Origin: Tetracentron sinense
Taxonomy: Eukaryota; Streptophyta; Magnoliopsida; Trochodendrales; Trochodendraceae
DNA: 64,000 bases
NCBI GenBank assembly: GCA_015143295.1
Contig: CM026562.1
Location: 15,900,041 to 15,964,040 of the forward strand
Reading direction: 5' to 3'
Every line of letters begins with the position of its first letter. Within the stretch, counting starts at the first letter, position 1. Below, in pieces: positions 12,701 through 24,400 of this stretch. The notes beneath the pieces were generated by a model that saw nothing but the letters and a program-made list of their open reading frames with translations, ran no database searches and was not told where the DNA came from. The translations under genes and the position numbers were made by a program.

Positions 12701-15700
12701 GAGTCTAGGAATTCGTTTTGATGTAATGTAAGGTATTTTCCCAAATTTGGGTACCGAGAGGCTCAAAATCCATATTTGGAAAGTATACTTCAGCCTAAAC
12801 CTACAAACGCGGCCCAAATCCAAGCCAGGGGTCAGCTTTCGAAACCATTTCTTCTAACGCTTGAATTTCAACCAAACCTAAGCGTGGGAATTCGTTTCGA
12901 TGGAATCCAAGGTCGCTAGCTCCATTTGGGCACTGAGAGGCCAAAGTTCATACTTAGAAAGCATACTTCGGCCTAAACGTAAAAAAGCGCAGCAAATCTG
13001 AACCGTGGGTCAGATTTCGATGTCGTTTCTTCTAATGCATGTATTTCGACCAAACATAAGTGTGGGAATTCGTTTCGATGGAATCCGAGATGGTTTGCCC
13101 GATTTTGGCATCGAGAGGCTCAAAATCTGTACTTAGAAAGTATACCTCGGCCTAAACCTACAAACGTGCACAAAATCCAAACCCATGATCGCATTTCAAT
13201 ATCATTTCTCCTAACATGGGTATTTCGATCCAACCTAAGTGTGGGAATTCATTCGGATAGAATCCAAGTTCGTTTGCCCGATTTGCGCATCGAGAGGCCG
13301 AAATCTAAACTTAGAAAGTATACATCATCCTAAACAAAAAATAGTATACCACATCCAAACCGGGGGTCCTATTTTGATGTTGTTTCTTCTAACGGGTGTA
13401 TTTCGACCCAATCTAACCGTGACATATCGTTTCGATGGAATCCAAGTTCGTTTGCCCGATTTGGGCTCCGAGTGGCCGAAATACTTACTTAGAAAGTATA
13501 CTTCGGTATAAACTTAAGAAAGTCTACCAATACCAAATCGGGGGTCAGCTTTTGATATAGTTTCTTCTAACGCCTGTATTTCGACCAAACCTGAGTGTGG
13601 AATTCGTTTCGTTGGAATCCGAGTTGGTTTGCCCGATTTGGGCACCGAGAGGCCCAAAATTCATGCTTAGAAAGTATACTTCGACCTAAACCTACAGACA
13701 CGGACTAAATCCAAACCTGTGATAAGATTTCGATGTCATTTCTTCTAACGGGTGTATTTCAATCCAACCTAAGTGTGGGAATTCGTTTCGACAGAATCCG
13801 AGGGCGTTTGCTCGATTTGGGAACCGAGAGACCCGAAATTCATAACTAGAAAGCATACTTCGGTCTAAACCTACAAACGCGCACCAAATCTAAACCTGTG
13901 ATCGGATTTCAATGCCAAATCTTCTAAAGCCGGTATTTTGACCTAGCCGTAGTGTGGAAATCGTTTCAATGGAATCCGGGGTCGTTTGCCTGATTTGGGC
14001 ACCGAGACGCCTGAAATCCATAGTTAGAAAGTCTACTTCGGCCAAAACCTACAAACGCGCACCAAATCTAGACTTGTGATCGGATTTCGTTGTCATTTGT
14101 TCTAAAGCCAGTATTTCGACCAAACCTGAGTGTGGGAATTTGTTTGGATGGAATGCCTGAAATTCATTTTTGGAAAGTCTACTTCGGCCAAAACCTAAAA
14201 ACGAGCACGAAATCTAAACCTGTGATCGGATTTCGATGTCATTTGTTCTAATGCCAGGATTTCGACCAAACTTGAGTGTGGGAATTCGTTTGGATGGAAT
14301 CCAAGGTTGTTACCCCGATTTGGGCACTGTGAGGCTCGAAATCTATATTTAGAAAGTATACTTCAGCCTAAACCTAAAAACGCGCACCAAGTCCAAACAG
14401 GGGGTCGGATTTCAATGTCGTACTTCTAACGCGTGTATTTTGACCCAACCCAAATGTAGGAATTCGATTCGAAGGAATCCATGGTCGTTTACCCAATTGG
14501 CGCACTGAGAAGCCGAAATCCATACTTAGAAAGTATACTTCGCCCTAAACGTAAAAAAGCACTCCAATTCCGAACCGGGGGTCGGAATTCGATGTTCCTT
14601 CTTCAAATGCACATATTTCAACCAAACCTCAGTGTGGAATTCGTTTCGATGGAATCCGAGGTCGTTTCCCCGATTTGGGCACTGAGAGGCTCAAAATCCA
14701 TACCTAGAAAGTATACTTCGGCCTAAAAACACGAAAAATGCGCAAGGAATCCAAACCTGTGATCAGATTTCGATGTGATAAATTCTAACGCGTGTATTTC
14801 GATCCAACGTAAGTGTGAGAATTCGTTTCAATAGAATCCGAGGATATTTGCCCGATTTCCGCACCAAGAGGCTGAAACTCTTGCTTAGAATGTATACTTC
14901 GTCCTAAACATAAAAAAGTGGACCACATCCAAACCGGTGGTTGGATTTTTATGCCGGTTCTTCTAATCCGTGTATCTTGACCCAACCTAAGTGTAAGAAT
15001 TCGTTTCGATGGATTCTGAGTTCGTTTGCCCGATTTGGGCACCGAGAGGCCCGAAATTCATACTTAGAAAGTAAACTTCGGCCTTAACCTACAAACGCGC
15101 ACCAAATCCAAACTTATGATCAGATTTCGATGTCATTTGTTCTAACTCATGTATTTCGATCAAACCTAAGTGTAGGAATTCGTTTCGATAGAATACGAGG
15201 TTGTTTGCCCGATTTATGCACCCAGAGGCCGAAATCCATACTTAGAAAGTATAATTCGGCCTAAAAGTAAAAAATCGCACTAATTCCAAACCTGGGGTCG
15301 GATTTAAAAGCCGTTTCTTCTAACGCTTGTATTTCAACCAAACCTAAGCGTGGGAATTCGTTTCGATGGAATCCAAGGTCGCTAGCTCTATTTGGGCACC
15401 GAGAGGCCGAAATTCATACTTAGAAAGTACACTTCGGCCTAAACGTAAAAAAGCGCAGCAATTCCAAATCGGGAGTCGGATATCGATGTCATTTCCTCTA
15501 ACGGCTGTATTTCGACCAAACCTGAGTGTGGGAATTCGTTTCGATGGAATGCGAGATCGTTTCTCCGATTTGGGCACCGAGTGGTTTGATATCCATACTT
15601 AGAAAGTATACTTCAGCCAACACCTGCAAATGTGCCCCAAATCTAAACCGAGGGTCAAATTTTGATGTCGTTTCTTCTAACGCAAGTATCTCGACCAAAC

Positions 15701-16204
15701 CTAAGTGTGCGATTTCGTTTCGATGGAATCCGAGATCATTTGCCCGATTTTTGCATCGAGAGGCTCAAAATCCGTACTTAGAAAGTATACCTCGGCCTAA
15801 ACCTACAAACGCGCACAAAATCCAAACCCGTGATCGCATTTCGATGCCATTTCTCCTAACCCGTGTATTTCGACCCAAACTAAGTGTGGGAATTCGTTTC
15901 GATAGAATCCGAGTTCTTTTGCCCGATTTGCTCACCGAGAGGCCGAAATGTATACTTAGAAAGTATACTTCGTCCTAAAGCTAAAAAAGTGTACCACATC
16001 CAAACCGGGGGTCGGATTTCGATGCCGTTTCTTCTAACGCATGTATTTCGACCCAATCAAACTGTGACAAATCGTTTCGACGGAATCCGAGTTAGTTTGC
16101 CCGATTTGGGCTCCGAGAGGTCGAAATCCATACTTAGAAAGTATACTTCGGTATAAACGTAAAAAAGCGTACCAATTCCAAATCGGGGGTCGGATTTTGA
16201 TGTC
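6701..16204. repeat. Satellite array block with about 3-kb higher-order repeats
   Basis: Continuous diverged monomers of about 178-180 bp. The short-monomer type occurs near 8702, 11143 and 14149, the last two 3006 bp apart. The part from 11860 to about 13370 repeats the part from about 5540 to 7710 in order (offset 6323 bp before the LINE at 5996 and 5640 bp after it), differing later by one extra monomer near 7712-7890. Open frames of up to 150 codons here are satellite translations in shifting frames and not genes. Confidence 0.93.
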
Positions 16205-16573
16205 TTTTTTTTGGGACGAAAAGCCTGGGTTAGGCGGACCCCTACCTGCACTACCAAAAAAGGGGGGGAAAGATACATCCTCAAAACTTTAGATCCTCGT
16301 TCATCCTCATGAATGAGTTTTGCTAGTAATATAGGGAAACTATCGGGGTTGAGGCTGAGTTCCTCAACCCGAGTACACATCTTGGACAAGAAATCCGCCG
16401 CTCTATTTCCTTCCCTCAGGATAAAATTAACTTCACAGGCTTCCATTCATGCCCTATAGCGCTCGATAGAGGAGAGATGGGCCGCTTCCTTCCATGGCCA
16501 CAAGCAATTATTTTGAACACAATTTACCACCCAAGAGGAGTCTGATTCTATGCGAATTTTCCGAACACAATTT
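16205..16573 (-). mobile_element. 5'-truncated LINE, second family, copy 1
   Basis: On the minus strand the fragment ends in a short A run (T at 16205-16212) preceded by the hairpin motif at 16225-16242. It encodes the end of an RNase H: IESDSSWVV (catalytic Asp) and FILREGNRAADFLSK (final Asp), with an in-frame TGA at about 16447-16449 between them. It replaces roughly 9 bp of a satellite monomer (between gattttgatgtc and aacacctgtatt). Protein wording differs clearly from the 5996 and 53176 LINEs, so it is another LINE family. The same insertion with the same borders is present 2609 bp further on. Confidence 0.88.
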
Positions 16574-18813
16574 AACACCTGTATTTCGACCAAACCTGAG
16601 TGTTGGAATTCGTTTCGTTGGAATCCGAGTTCGTTTGCCCGAATTGGGCACCGAGAGGCCCAAAATTCAGGCTTAGAAAGTATACTTCGACCTAAACCTA
16701 CAAACACGCACTAAATCCAAACCTGTGATAAGATTTCGATGTCATTTCTTCTAACGTGTGTATTTCAATCCAACCTAACTAGAAAGTATACTTCGATATA
16801 AACCAACAAACGCGCACCAAATCAAAACCTGTGATCGGATTTCGATGTCATTTGTTCTAACGCCAGTATATCAACCAAACCTGAGTGTGGGAAATCGTTT
16901 TGATGGAATTCGAGGTCGTTACCCTGATTTGGCCACAAAGAGTCTCGATATCCATACTTAGAAAGTACACTTTGGCCTAAACCTAAAAACGCGCACCAAA
17001 TCCAAATAGGGGGTCGGATTTCAATGTCGTACTTCTAACGCGTGCATTTCGACCCAACCTTAGGGTAGGAATTCGATTCGAAGGAATCCGTGCTTTTTTA
17101 CCCGATTGGTGCACTAAGAAGCCAAAATCCATACTTAGAAAGTATACTTCGGCCTAAACGTAAAAATGCACTCCAATTCCGAACCGGGGGTCGGATTTCG
17201 ATGTTCCTTCTTCAAACACACATATTTCGACCAAGCCTAAGTGTGGGAATTCGTTTCAATGGAATCCGAGGTCGTTTACCCGATTTGGGCTCCGAGAGGC
17301 TCGAAATCCATACTTAGAAAGTGTACTTCGGCCTAAAAAATGGAACAACGCGCAAGGAATCAAAACCTGTGATCAGATTTCGATGTGATTTCTTCTAACG
17401 CGTGTATTTCGATCCAACGTAAGTGTGAGAATTTGTTTCAATAGAATCCGAGGCCGTTGGCCCGATTTGCGCACCAAGAGGCTGAAACTCATGCTTAGAA
17501 AGTATACTTCGTCCTATACCTAAAAAAGTGCACCACATCCAAACCGGAGGTCGGATTTTGATGTCGTTTCTTCTAATGTGTGTATCTCGATCCAACCTAA
17601 GTTTAAGAATTCGTTTCGATGGAGTCCGAGTTTGTTTCCCCGATTTGGGCACCGAGAGGCCCGAAATTCATACTTAGAAAGTAAACTTCGGGCAAAACCT
17701 ACAAACGCGCACCAAATCAAAACTTGTGATCAGATTTTGATGTCATTTGTTCTAACTCGTGTATTTCGATCAAACCTAAGTGTAGGAATTCGTTTCGATA
17801 GAATATGAGGTCGTTTGCCCGATTTACGACCGAGAGGCCAAAATCCATACTTAGAAAGTATACTTCAGCCTAAATGTAAAAAAGCACACTAATTCCAAAC
17901 CGGGGGTCGGATTTCGAAGCCGTTTCTTCTAACACTTGTATTTCAACCAAACCTAAGCGTGAGAATTCATTTCGATGGAATCCAAGGTCGCTAGCTCGAT
18001 TTGGGCACCGAGAGGCCGAAATTCATACTTAGAAAGTATAATTCGGACTAAACGTAAAAAAGCGCAGCAATTCCGAATCGGGGGTCGGATGTCGATGTCG
18101 TTTCTTCTACCACCTGTATTTCGACCAAACCTGAGTGTGCGTATTCGTTTCGATGGAATACGAGATCGTTTCTCCGATTTGGGCACCGAGAGGTTTCATA
18201 TCCATACTTAGAAAGTATACTTCAGCCAACACCTACAAATGTGCACCAAATCTAAACCGAGGGTCAAATTTTGATGTCTTTTCTTCGAACGCATGTATCT
18301 CGACCAAACCTAAGTGTGCGATTTCATTTCGACGTAATCCGAGATCGTTTGCCCGATTTTGACAACGAGAGGCTCAAAATCCATACTTAGAAAGTATACC
18401 TCGGCCTCAACCTACAAACGTGCACAAAATCCAAACCCGTGATCGCATTTCGATGTCATTTCTCCTAACGCTTGTATTTAAATCCAACCTAAGTGTGGGA
18501 ATTCGTTTCGATAGAATCCGAGTTCATTTGCCCGATTTGCGCACCGAGAGGCCGAAATCTATACTTAGAAAGTATATTTCGTCCTAAAGCTAAAAAAGTG
18601 TACCACATCAAAACCGGGGGTTGGATTTCGATGCTATTTCTTCTAACACATGTATTTCAACCAAATCTAACTGTGACAAATCATTTCGATCGAATCCGAG
18701 TTAGTTTGCCCGATTTGGGCTCTGAGAGGTCGAAATCCATACTTAGAAAGTATACTTCGGTATAAACGTAAAAAAGCGTACCAATTCCAAATCGGGGGTC
18801 GGATTTTGATGTC
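16574..18813. repeat. Satellite array block between the twin LINE copies
   Basis: Twelve to thirteen monomers. The block from about 17975 to 18813 corresponds in order to 15366-16204, as expected if a unit of about 2.6 kb holding the LINE was duplicated. One monomer near 16770 is fused to another type with loss of part of a unit (ccaacctaactagaaagtat). No gene is seen. Confidence 0.92.
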
Positions 18814-19188
18814 TTTTTTTTCTTGGGAAGAAAAGCCAGGGTTAGGCGGACCCCTACCTGCACTACCAAAAAAGGGGGGGGGGGGAACTACATCCTCAAA
18901 ACTTTACATCCTCGCTCATCATCATGAACGAGTTTTGCTAGTAATATGGGGAAGCTATAGAGGTTGAGGCTGAGTTTCTCAAACCGAGTACACATCTTGG
19001 ACAAGAAATCTGCCGCACTATTTCCTTCCCTCGGGATAAAATTAACTTCACAGGCTTCCATGCGTGCCCTACAGTGCTCGATAGAGGGGAGATGGGCCGC
19101 TTCCTTCCACGGCCACAAACAATTATTTTGAACACAATTTACCACCCAAGAGGAGTCTGATTCTATGCGAATTTTCCGAACACAATTT
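18814..19188 (-). mobile_element. 5'-truncated LINE, second family, copy 2
   Basis: Same insertion as at 16205-16573, with the same flanking satellite bases and the same 5' truncation point. T run at 18814-18821, hairpin motif at 18837-18854, longer G run at about 18877-18885. The RNase H frame from 19188 down to 18888 is open: the position of the TGA in copy 1 is a sense codon here. Motifs IESDSSWVV and PREGNSAADFLSK are present. It arose by duplication of satellite plus LINE and not by a second insertion. Confidence 0.88.
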
Positions 19189-19315
19189 AACACCTGTATT
19201 TCGACCAAACCTGAGTGTTGGAATTGTTTCGTTGGAATCTGAGTTCGTTTGCCCGATTTGGGCACCGAGAGGTCCAAAATTCATACTTACAAAGTATACT
19301 TCGGCCTAAACTTAC
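19189..19315. repeat. Short satellite segment between LINE and solo LTR
   Basis: Less than one monomer, type with ttcgttggaatctgagttcg; the monomer continues at 21434 after the solo LTR. Confidence 0.9.
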
Positions 19316-21433
19316 TGTCGCGACCCAAAACCCACCCTATGAGTTAGAGTGAATCTTGGACGACTCATCATGACTTGCATGACTTGCTTGACCAAAACAA
19401 CCTGCAACAGACCTAGAGCATACACAATAGAGGACAATAATAGCGGAAACATAAACTATAAAGCATAGTGGAAGACTTAACCAAAACCTCTATGTGTATA
19501 TATGCATATACATGATTCAAGTTTATACCAAAAGAAAATACACAAAAGAAAGTGCGGACAAGCCCGCCAAAATACATGAATATATGTCTCTCACTCACCC
19601 ACAACTATTCACTCAGAATCTACCACCTCTAATAATAACCCTCTACCGGAGCTTCCTCCACCGGTTCCTTGACATACTCCTCCTCCACCCAAGGGCTTGG
19701 AGCACAGATATCAAAAGGAGTAGCCGCTTCGCTATCACCTGCCGACATAAGAAGTACGGTTGAGCATGGAATACTCGTGCACTTGAATTGATTTAAAATC
19801 CTCGTTTCGTGCTTTAAAAATCGTCTTGTCATGTGTCTTGTCTTGTCGTGTCATGCGTGTCATGCTTGTATCATGCGTGTACCATGCTTGTCATGCGTGC
19901 TTGCTTGGGAATTTAACATGCTCATGTACTTGTGAGATGCACTTGTGAGATGCCTTGAGAGGGAAGGGTTTCTTTATGATATGCACTTGAGAGGGAAGGG
20001 AGACCCTTCTTTATGATATGTACTTTCGAGGGAAGGGAGACCCTTCTTTATGCATGCTAGCCTTGTTCATGCCAAAAGCGAGGTAAAACATATCGTAGGA
20101 TATGTCCCACCTCTAATTCTCGTTCTTGAAAAAAAGCCTCGGTAAATCATGTCATGCATGCCGTACTCGTGGAATCGTGTGTAAACTTTCATTTGAAATT
20201 AAATATGACAATTTGGGGATTTCGCAATACATAGAACATAAATAATTTGAACAAATCAATATTCATGCAAATTTAGGGAAAGCAACATATCACACTATCA
20301 TAAACCCTAGTAATTTTTGTAAGCTTCTAAGCATGCATTTCTTGATTTACAACTCATCTCCTTCACATAGGCATTTCATCAAACACGTGGTATGTGCATT
20401 ATGGTTAATCCTAAATCTTGAATTTCTAGGTGGGTTAACGATCACAGCACACATGTGTATTCATTTCAACAAACAAACGGCATCCAATCGCCCATTTACA
20501 TCCACACCACCATCCATTCATCCCCACATTATCTTCCCTAGAAATTTAGGGAAAAACATAAAATAAAAGAGACTATGAACTAGGAGGGTAGTGTAGGGTA
20601 CCGACCTTGATTTGGGTGGAAGAACACCTTCGGTGTGTAGTTCCAACTTGAGGAAGAATCCCTCTTTGAGTTTGAGAAACTCTAGTTACTTGAGGAAGGT
20701 CCTTTGCTTGAAAATCTTCAAGAATGAGCCTCCCTTGATCTCCAATCCAGGCTCCATTGGAGGATTTCTCAAAATCCTCTCTTCCCCTTTCTTCCCTCTT
20801 TCTCTCCCTTAGGTTGCCCTAAAATGAAAATCCCTCAAAACACAAGGGTTTAAGATCCTCAAATCCGGCATCAGTTACCGTATGCGATCGCACACTTATC
20901 TGCGATCGATTGTAGGTCCTTGCGATCGATCGCACCTGGATGCGATCTATCGCACATGAACCCGAAGATATTGATCTGATTTCCCCCTGTATGCGATCGA
21001 TAGCACACTCTTGCGATCGATCGCACCTGGGGATCCATCTATCGTATATGACCCCGAGAGTTTGGGACCCAATTCGCCCGCATGCAATCGATCGCACCAA
21101 ACTTAAGATCGATCGCACCTTCCAGATCTTGTTGTTTTCTCCAAGTTTTCCCCCTACTTTGGTAATTCGACCAAAACTTTTGACTTGGTTGCCCGATTTT
21201 GACGATTCAACTTGCGTTGGATTCGTCTTTCGAAGGGGAACATTCCTGACATTTTAGAATTTCTAATTTCTTCTTTATTTGTTGACTAAATGGCCCCTGA
21301 AGTCGACTGATCCTCAAATGGGTTTCAGAAACACGGGTTTTCGATATTTTCGACTTAGGAATAGGAGGATTACAAAGGCAAAATGTCTTGGCACGAGTTC
21401 CAATACATAGCAAAAGTTCCGGGGCTCTCTACA
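19316..21433 (-). mobile_element. Solo LTR of the Ty3/gypsy family, 2118 bp
   Basis: In plus orientation it starts tgtcgcgacccaaaaccc and ends ggggctctctaca, the same termini as the LTRs at 37058 and 44864, so it has TG...CA ends. Flanks are cttac (19311-19315) and cctac (21434-21438), a 5-bp target duplication with one mismatch, and joining them restores a normal satellite monomer. There is no internal region, so it is a solo LTR left by recombination between the two LTRs of a former element. It has degenerate versions of the acttgtgagggaaggg repeats and a palindrome array at 20883-21118. It is clearly more diverged than the complete element. Confidence 0.9.
20883..21118. repeat. Array of GATC-centred palindromes in the solo LTR (consensus TGCGATCGATCGCA)
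   Basis: Copies lie near 20883, 20901, 20920, 20941, 20991, 21012, 21082 and 21106, some perfect (20920-20933, 21012-21025), some with one or two changes. Spacers begin gaacccgaag and gaccccgaga, matching the spacer at the same place in the 1-2251 LTR. The arms TGC/GCA replace TAC/GTA. Confidence 0.85.
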
Positions 21434-24400
21434 CCTACAAACACGCACAAAATCCAAACTTGTGGGAATTCGTTTCGACAGAATCCAAGGGCGTTTGCTC
21501 GATTTGGGAACCGAGGGGCCCTAAATTCATAACTAGAAATCATACTTCGATCTAAACCTACAAACACGTACCAAATCAAAACCTGTGATCGGATTTCGAT
21601 GCCGATTCTTCTAAAGCGGGTATTTCGACCTAGCCTTCGTGTGGGAAATCATTTCAATGGAATCCGGGGTCGTTTGTCTGATTTGGGCACTCAGACGCCT
21701 GAAATTCATATTTAGAAAGTCTACTTCGGCCAAAACCTACAAACGCGCCCCAAATATAGACCTGTGATCGGATTTCGTTGTCATTTGTTCTAACGCCAAT
21801 ATTTCGACCAAACCTGAGTTTGGGAATTCGTTTGGATGGAATGCCTGAAATTCATATTTAGATAGTCTACTTCGGGCAAAACCTAAAAACGCACACCAAA
21901 TCTAAACCTGTGATCGGATTTCGATGTCATTTGTTCTAACGCCAGTATTTCGACCAAACCTGAGTGTGGGAATTTGTTTGGATGGAATCCGAGGTTGTTA
22001 CCCCGATTTGGCCACAGAGAGTCTCGATATCCATATTTAGAAAGTACACTTTGGCCTAAACCTAAAAACGTGCACCAAATCCAAACAGGCGGTCGGATTT
22101 CAATGTCGTACTTCTAACGCATGTATTTCAACCCAACCTTAGGGTAGGAATCCGATTCGAAGGTATCCGTTGTCGTTTACCCGATTGGCACACGGAGAAG
22201 TCAGAATCCATACTTAGAAAGTATACTTCGGCCTAAACATAGCACTCCAATTCCAAACCGGGGGTCGGATTTCAATGTTCCTTCTTCAAACGCACATATT
22301 TTGACCAAACCTAAGTGTGGGAATTTGTTTAGATGGAATCCGAGGTCGTTTGCCCGATTTGGGCTCCGAGAGGCTCGAAATCCATACTTAGAAAGTGTAC
22401 TTCGGCCTAAAAAAATGTACAACGCGCAAGGAATCAAAACCTGTGATCAGATTTCGATGGGATTTCTTCTAACGCGTGTATTTCGATCCAACGTAAGTGT
22501 GAGAATTTGTTTCAATAGAATATGAGGCCGTTGGCCCGATTTGCGCACCAAGAGGCTGAAAGTCATGCTTAGAAAGTATACTTCGTCCTAAACCTAAAAA
22601 GTGAACCACATCCAAACCGGGAGTCGGATTTTGATGCCGTTTCTTCTAATGCGTTTGTCTCGACCCAACCTAAGTGGAAGAATTCAATTCGATGGAGTCC
22701 GAGATCGTTTCCCCGATTTGGGCACTGAGAGGCCCGAAATTCATTTTTAGAAAGTAAACTTTGGCAAAAACCTACAAACGTGCACGAAATCAAAACCTGT
22801 GATCAGATTTCGATGTCATTTATTCTAACTCGTGTATTTCGATCAAACCTAAGTGTAGGAATTCGTTTTGATTGAATACGAGGTCATTTGCCCGATTTAC
22901 GACCGAGAGGCCGAAATCCATACTTAGAAAGTATACTTTGGCCTGAAAGTAAAAACGGATTTCGAAGCCGTTTCTTCTAACGCTTGTATTTCAACCAAAC
23001 CTAAGCGTGGGAATTCATTTCGATGGAATCCAAGGTCGCTAGCTCGACTTGGGCACCGAGAGGCCGAAAATTCATACTTAAAAAGTATACTTCGGACTAA
23101 CAAAAAAAGCGCAGCAAGTTCAAATCAAGGGTCGGATATCGATGTCGTTTCTTCTAACACCTGTATTTCGACCAAACCTGAGTGTGGGAATTCGTTTCGA
23201 TGGAATGCGAGATCGTTTCTCCGATTTGGGCACCGAGAGGTTTGATATCCTTACTTAGACAGTATACTTCAGCCAAAACCTACAAATGTGCATCAAATCT
23301 AAACTGATGGTCAAATTTCGATGTCGTTTCTTCTAACGTATGTATCTCGACCAAACCTAAGTGTGGGATTTCGTTTCGATGGAATCCGAGATCGTTTGCC
23401 CGATTTTGGCATCGAGAGGCTCAAAATCCGTACTTAGAAAGTATACCTCGGCCTAAACCTACAAACGCGCCCAAAATCCAAACTTGTGATTGCATTTCGA
23501 TGTCATTTCTCCTAACGCGTGTATTTCGATCCAACCTAAGTGTGGGAATTTGTTTCAAGAGAATCTGAGTTTGTTTCCCCGATTTGCGCACCGAGAGGCC
23601 AAAATCGATACTTAGAAAGTATACTTCGTCCTAAATCTAAAAACGCTCACCAAATCCAAACAGGGGATCGGATTTTGATGTCGTACTTCTAACGTGTGTA
23701 TTTTGACACAACCTTAGGGTACGAATTTGATTCGAAGGAATCCGTGGTTGTTTACCCCGATTGGCGTACTGAGAAGCCAAAATCCATACTTAGAAATTAT
23801 ATTTCGGCCTAAACGTAAAAAAGCACTCCAATTCCAAACCGGGGGTCGGATTTTGTTGTTCCTTTTTCAAACGCACATATTTTGACCAAACCAAACTTTG
23901 GGAATTCGTTTCGATGGAATCCGAGGTCGTTTGCCCGATTTGGGCTCCGAGAGGCTCGAAATCCGTACTTGGAATGTATACTTTGACCTAAAAAAACGAA
24001 CAACGCGCAAGGAATCAAAACTTGTGATCAGATTTCGATGTGATTTCTTCTAACGCGTGTATTTCGATCCAACGTAAGTGTGAGAATTTGTTTCAATAGA
24101 ATCCGAGGCCGTTTGCCCGATTTGCGCACCAAGAGGTTGAAAATCATCTCTAGAAAGTATACTTCAATCTAAATCTAAACAAGTGCACCAAATCCAAACC
24201 GGGGGTCGGATTTTGATGCCGTTTCTTCTAATGAGTATATCTCAACCCAACCTAAGTGTAAGAATTTGTTTCGATGGAGTCCGAGTTCGTTTCCCCGATT
24301 TGGGTACCAAGAGGCCCGAAATTCATACATAGAAAGTAAACTTGGGCCTAAACCTACAAACGCGCACCAAATCAAAACCTATGATCAGGTTTCGATGTCA

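Noticed and set aside
15526..15978. A 150-codon open frame, and many 60-130-codon frames on both strands across the satellite
   Set aside because: They are translations of the tandem monomer; since the monomer is not a multiple of three, the same peptide words reappear in all frames. No domain and no codon pattern distinct from the repeat.
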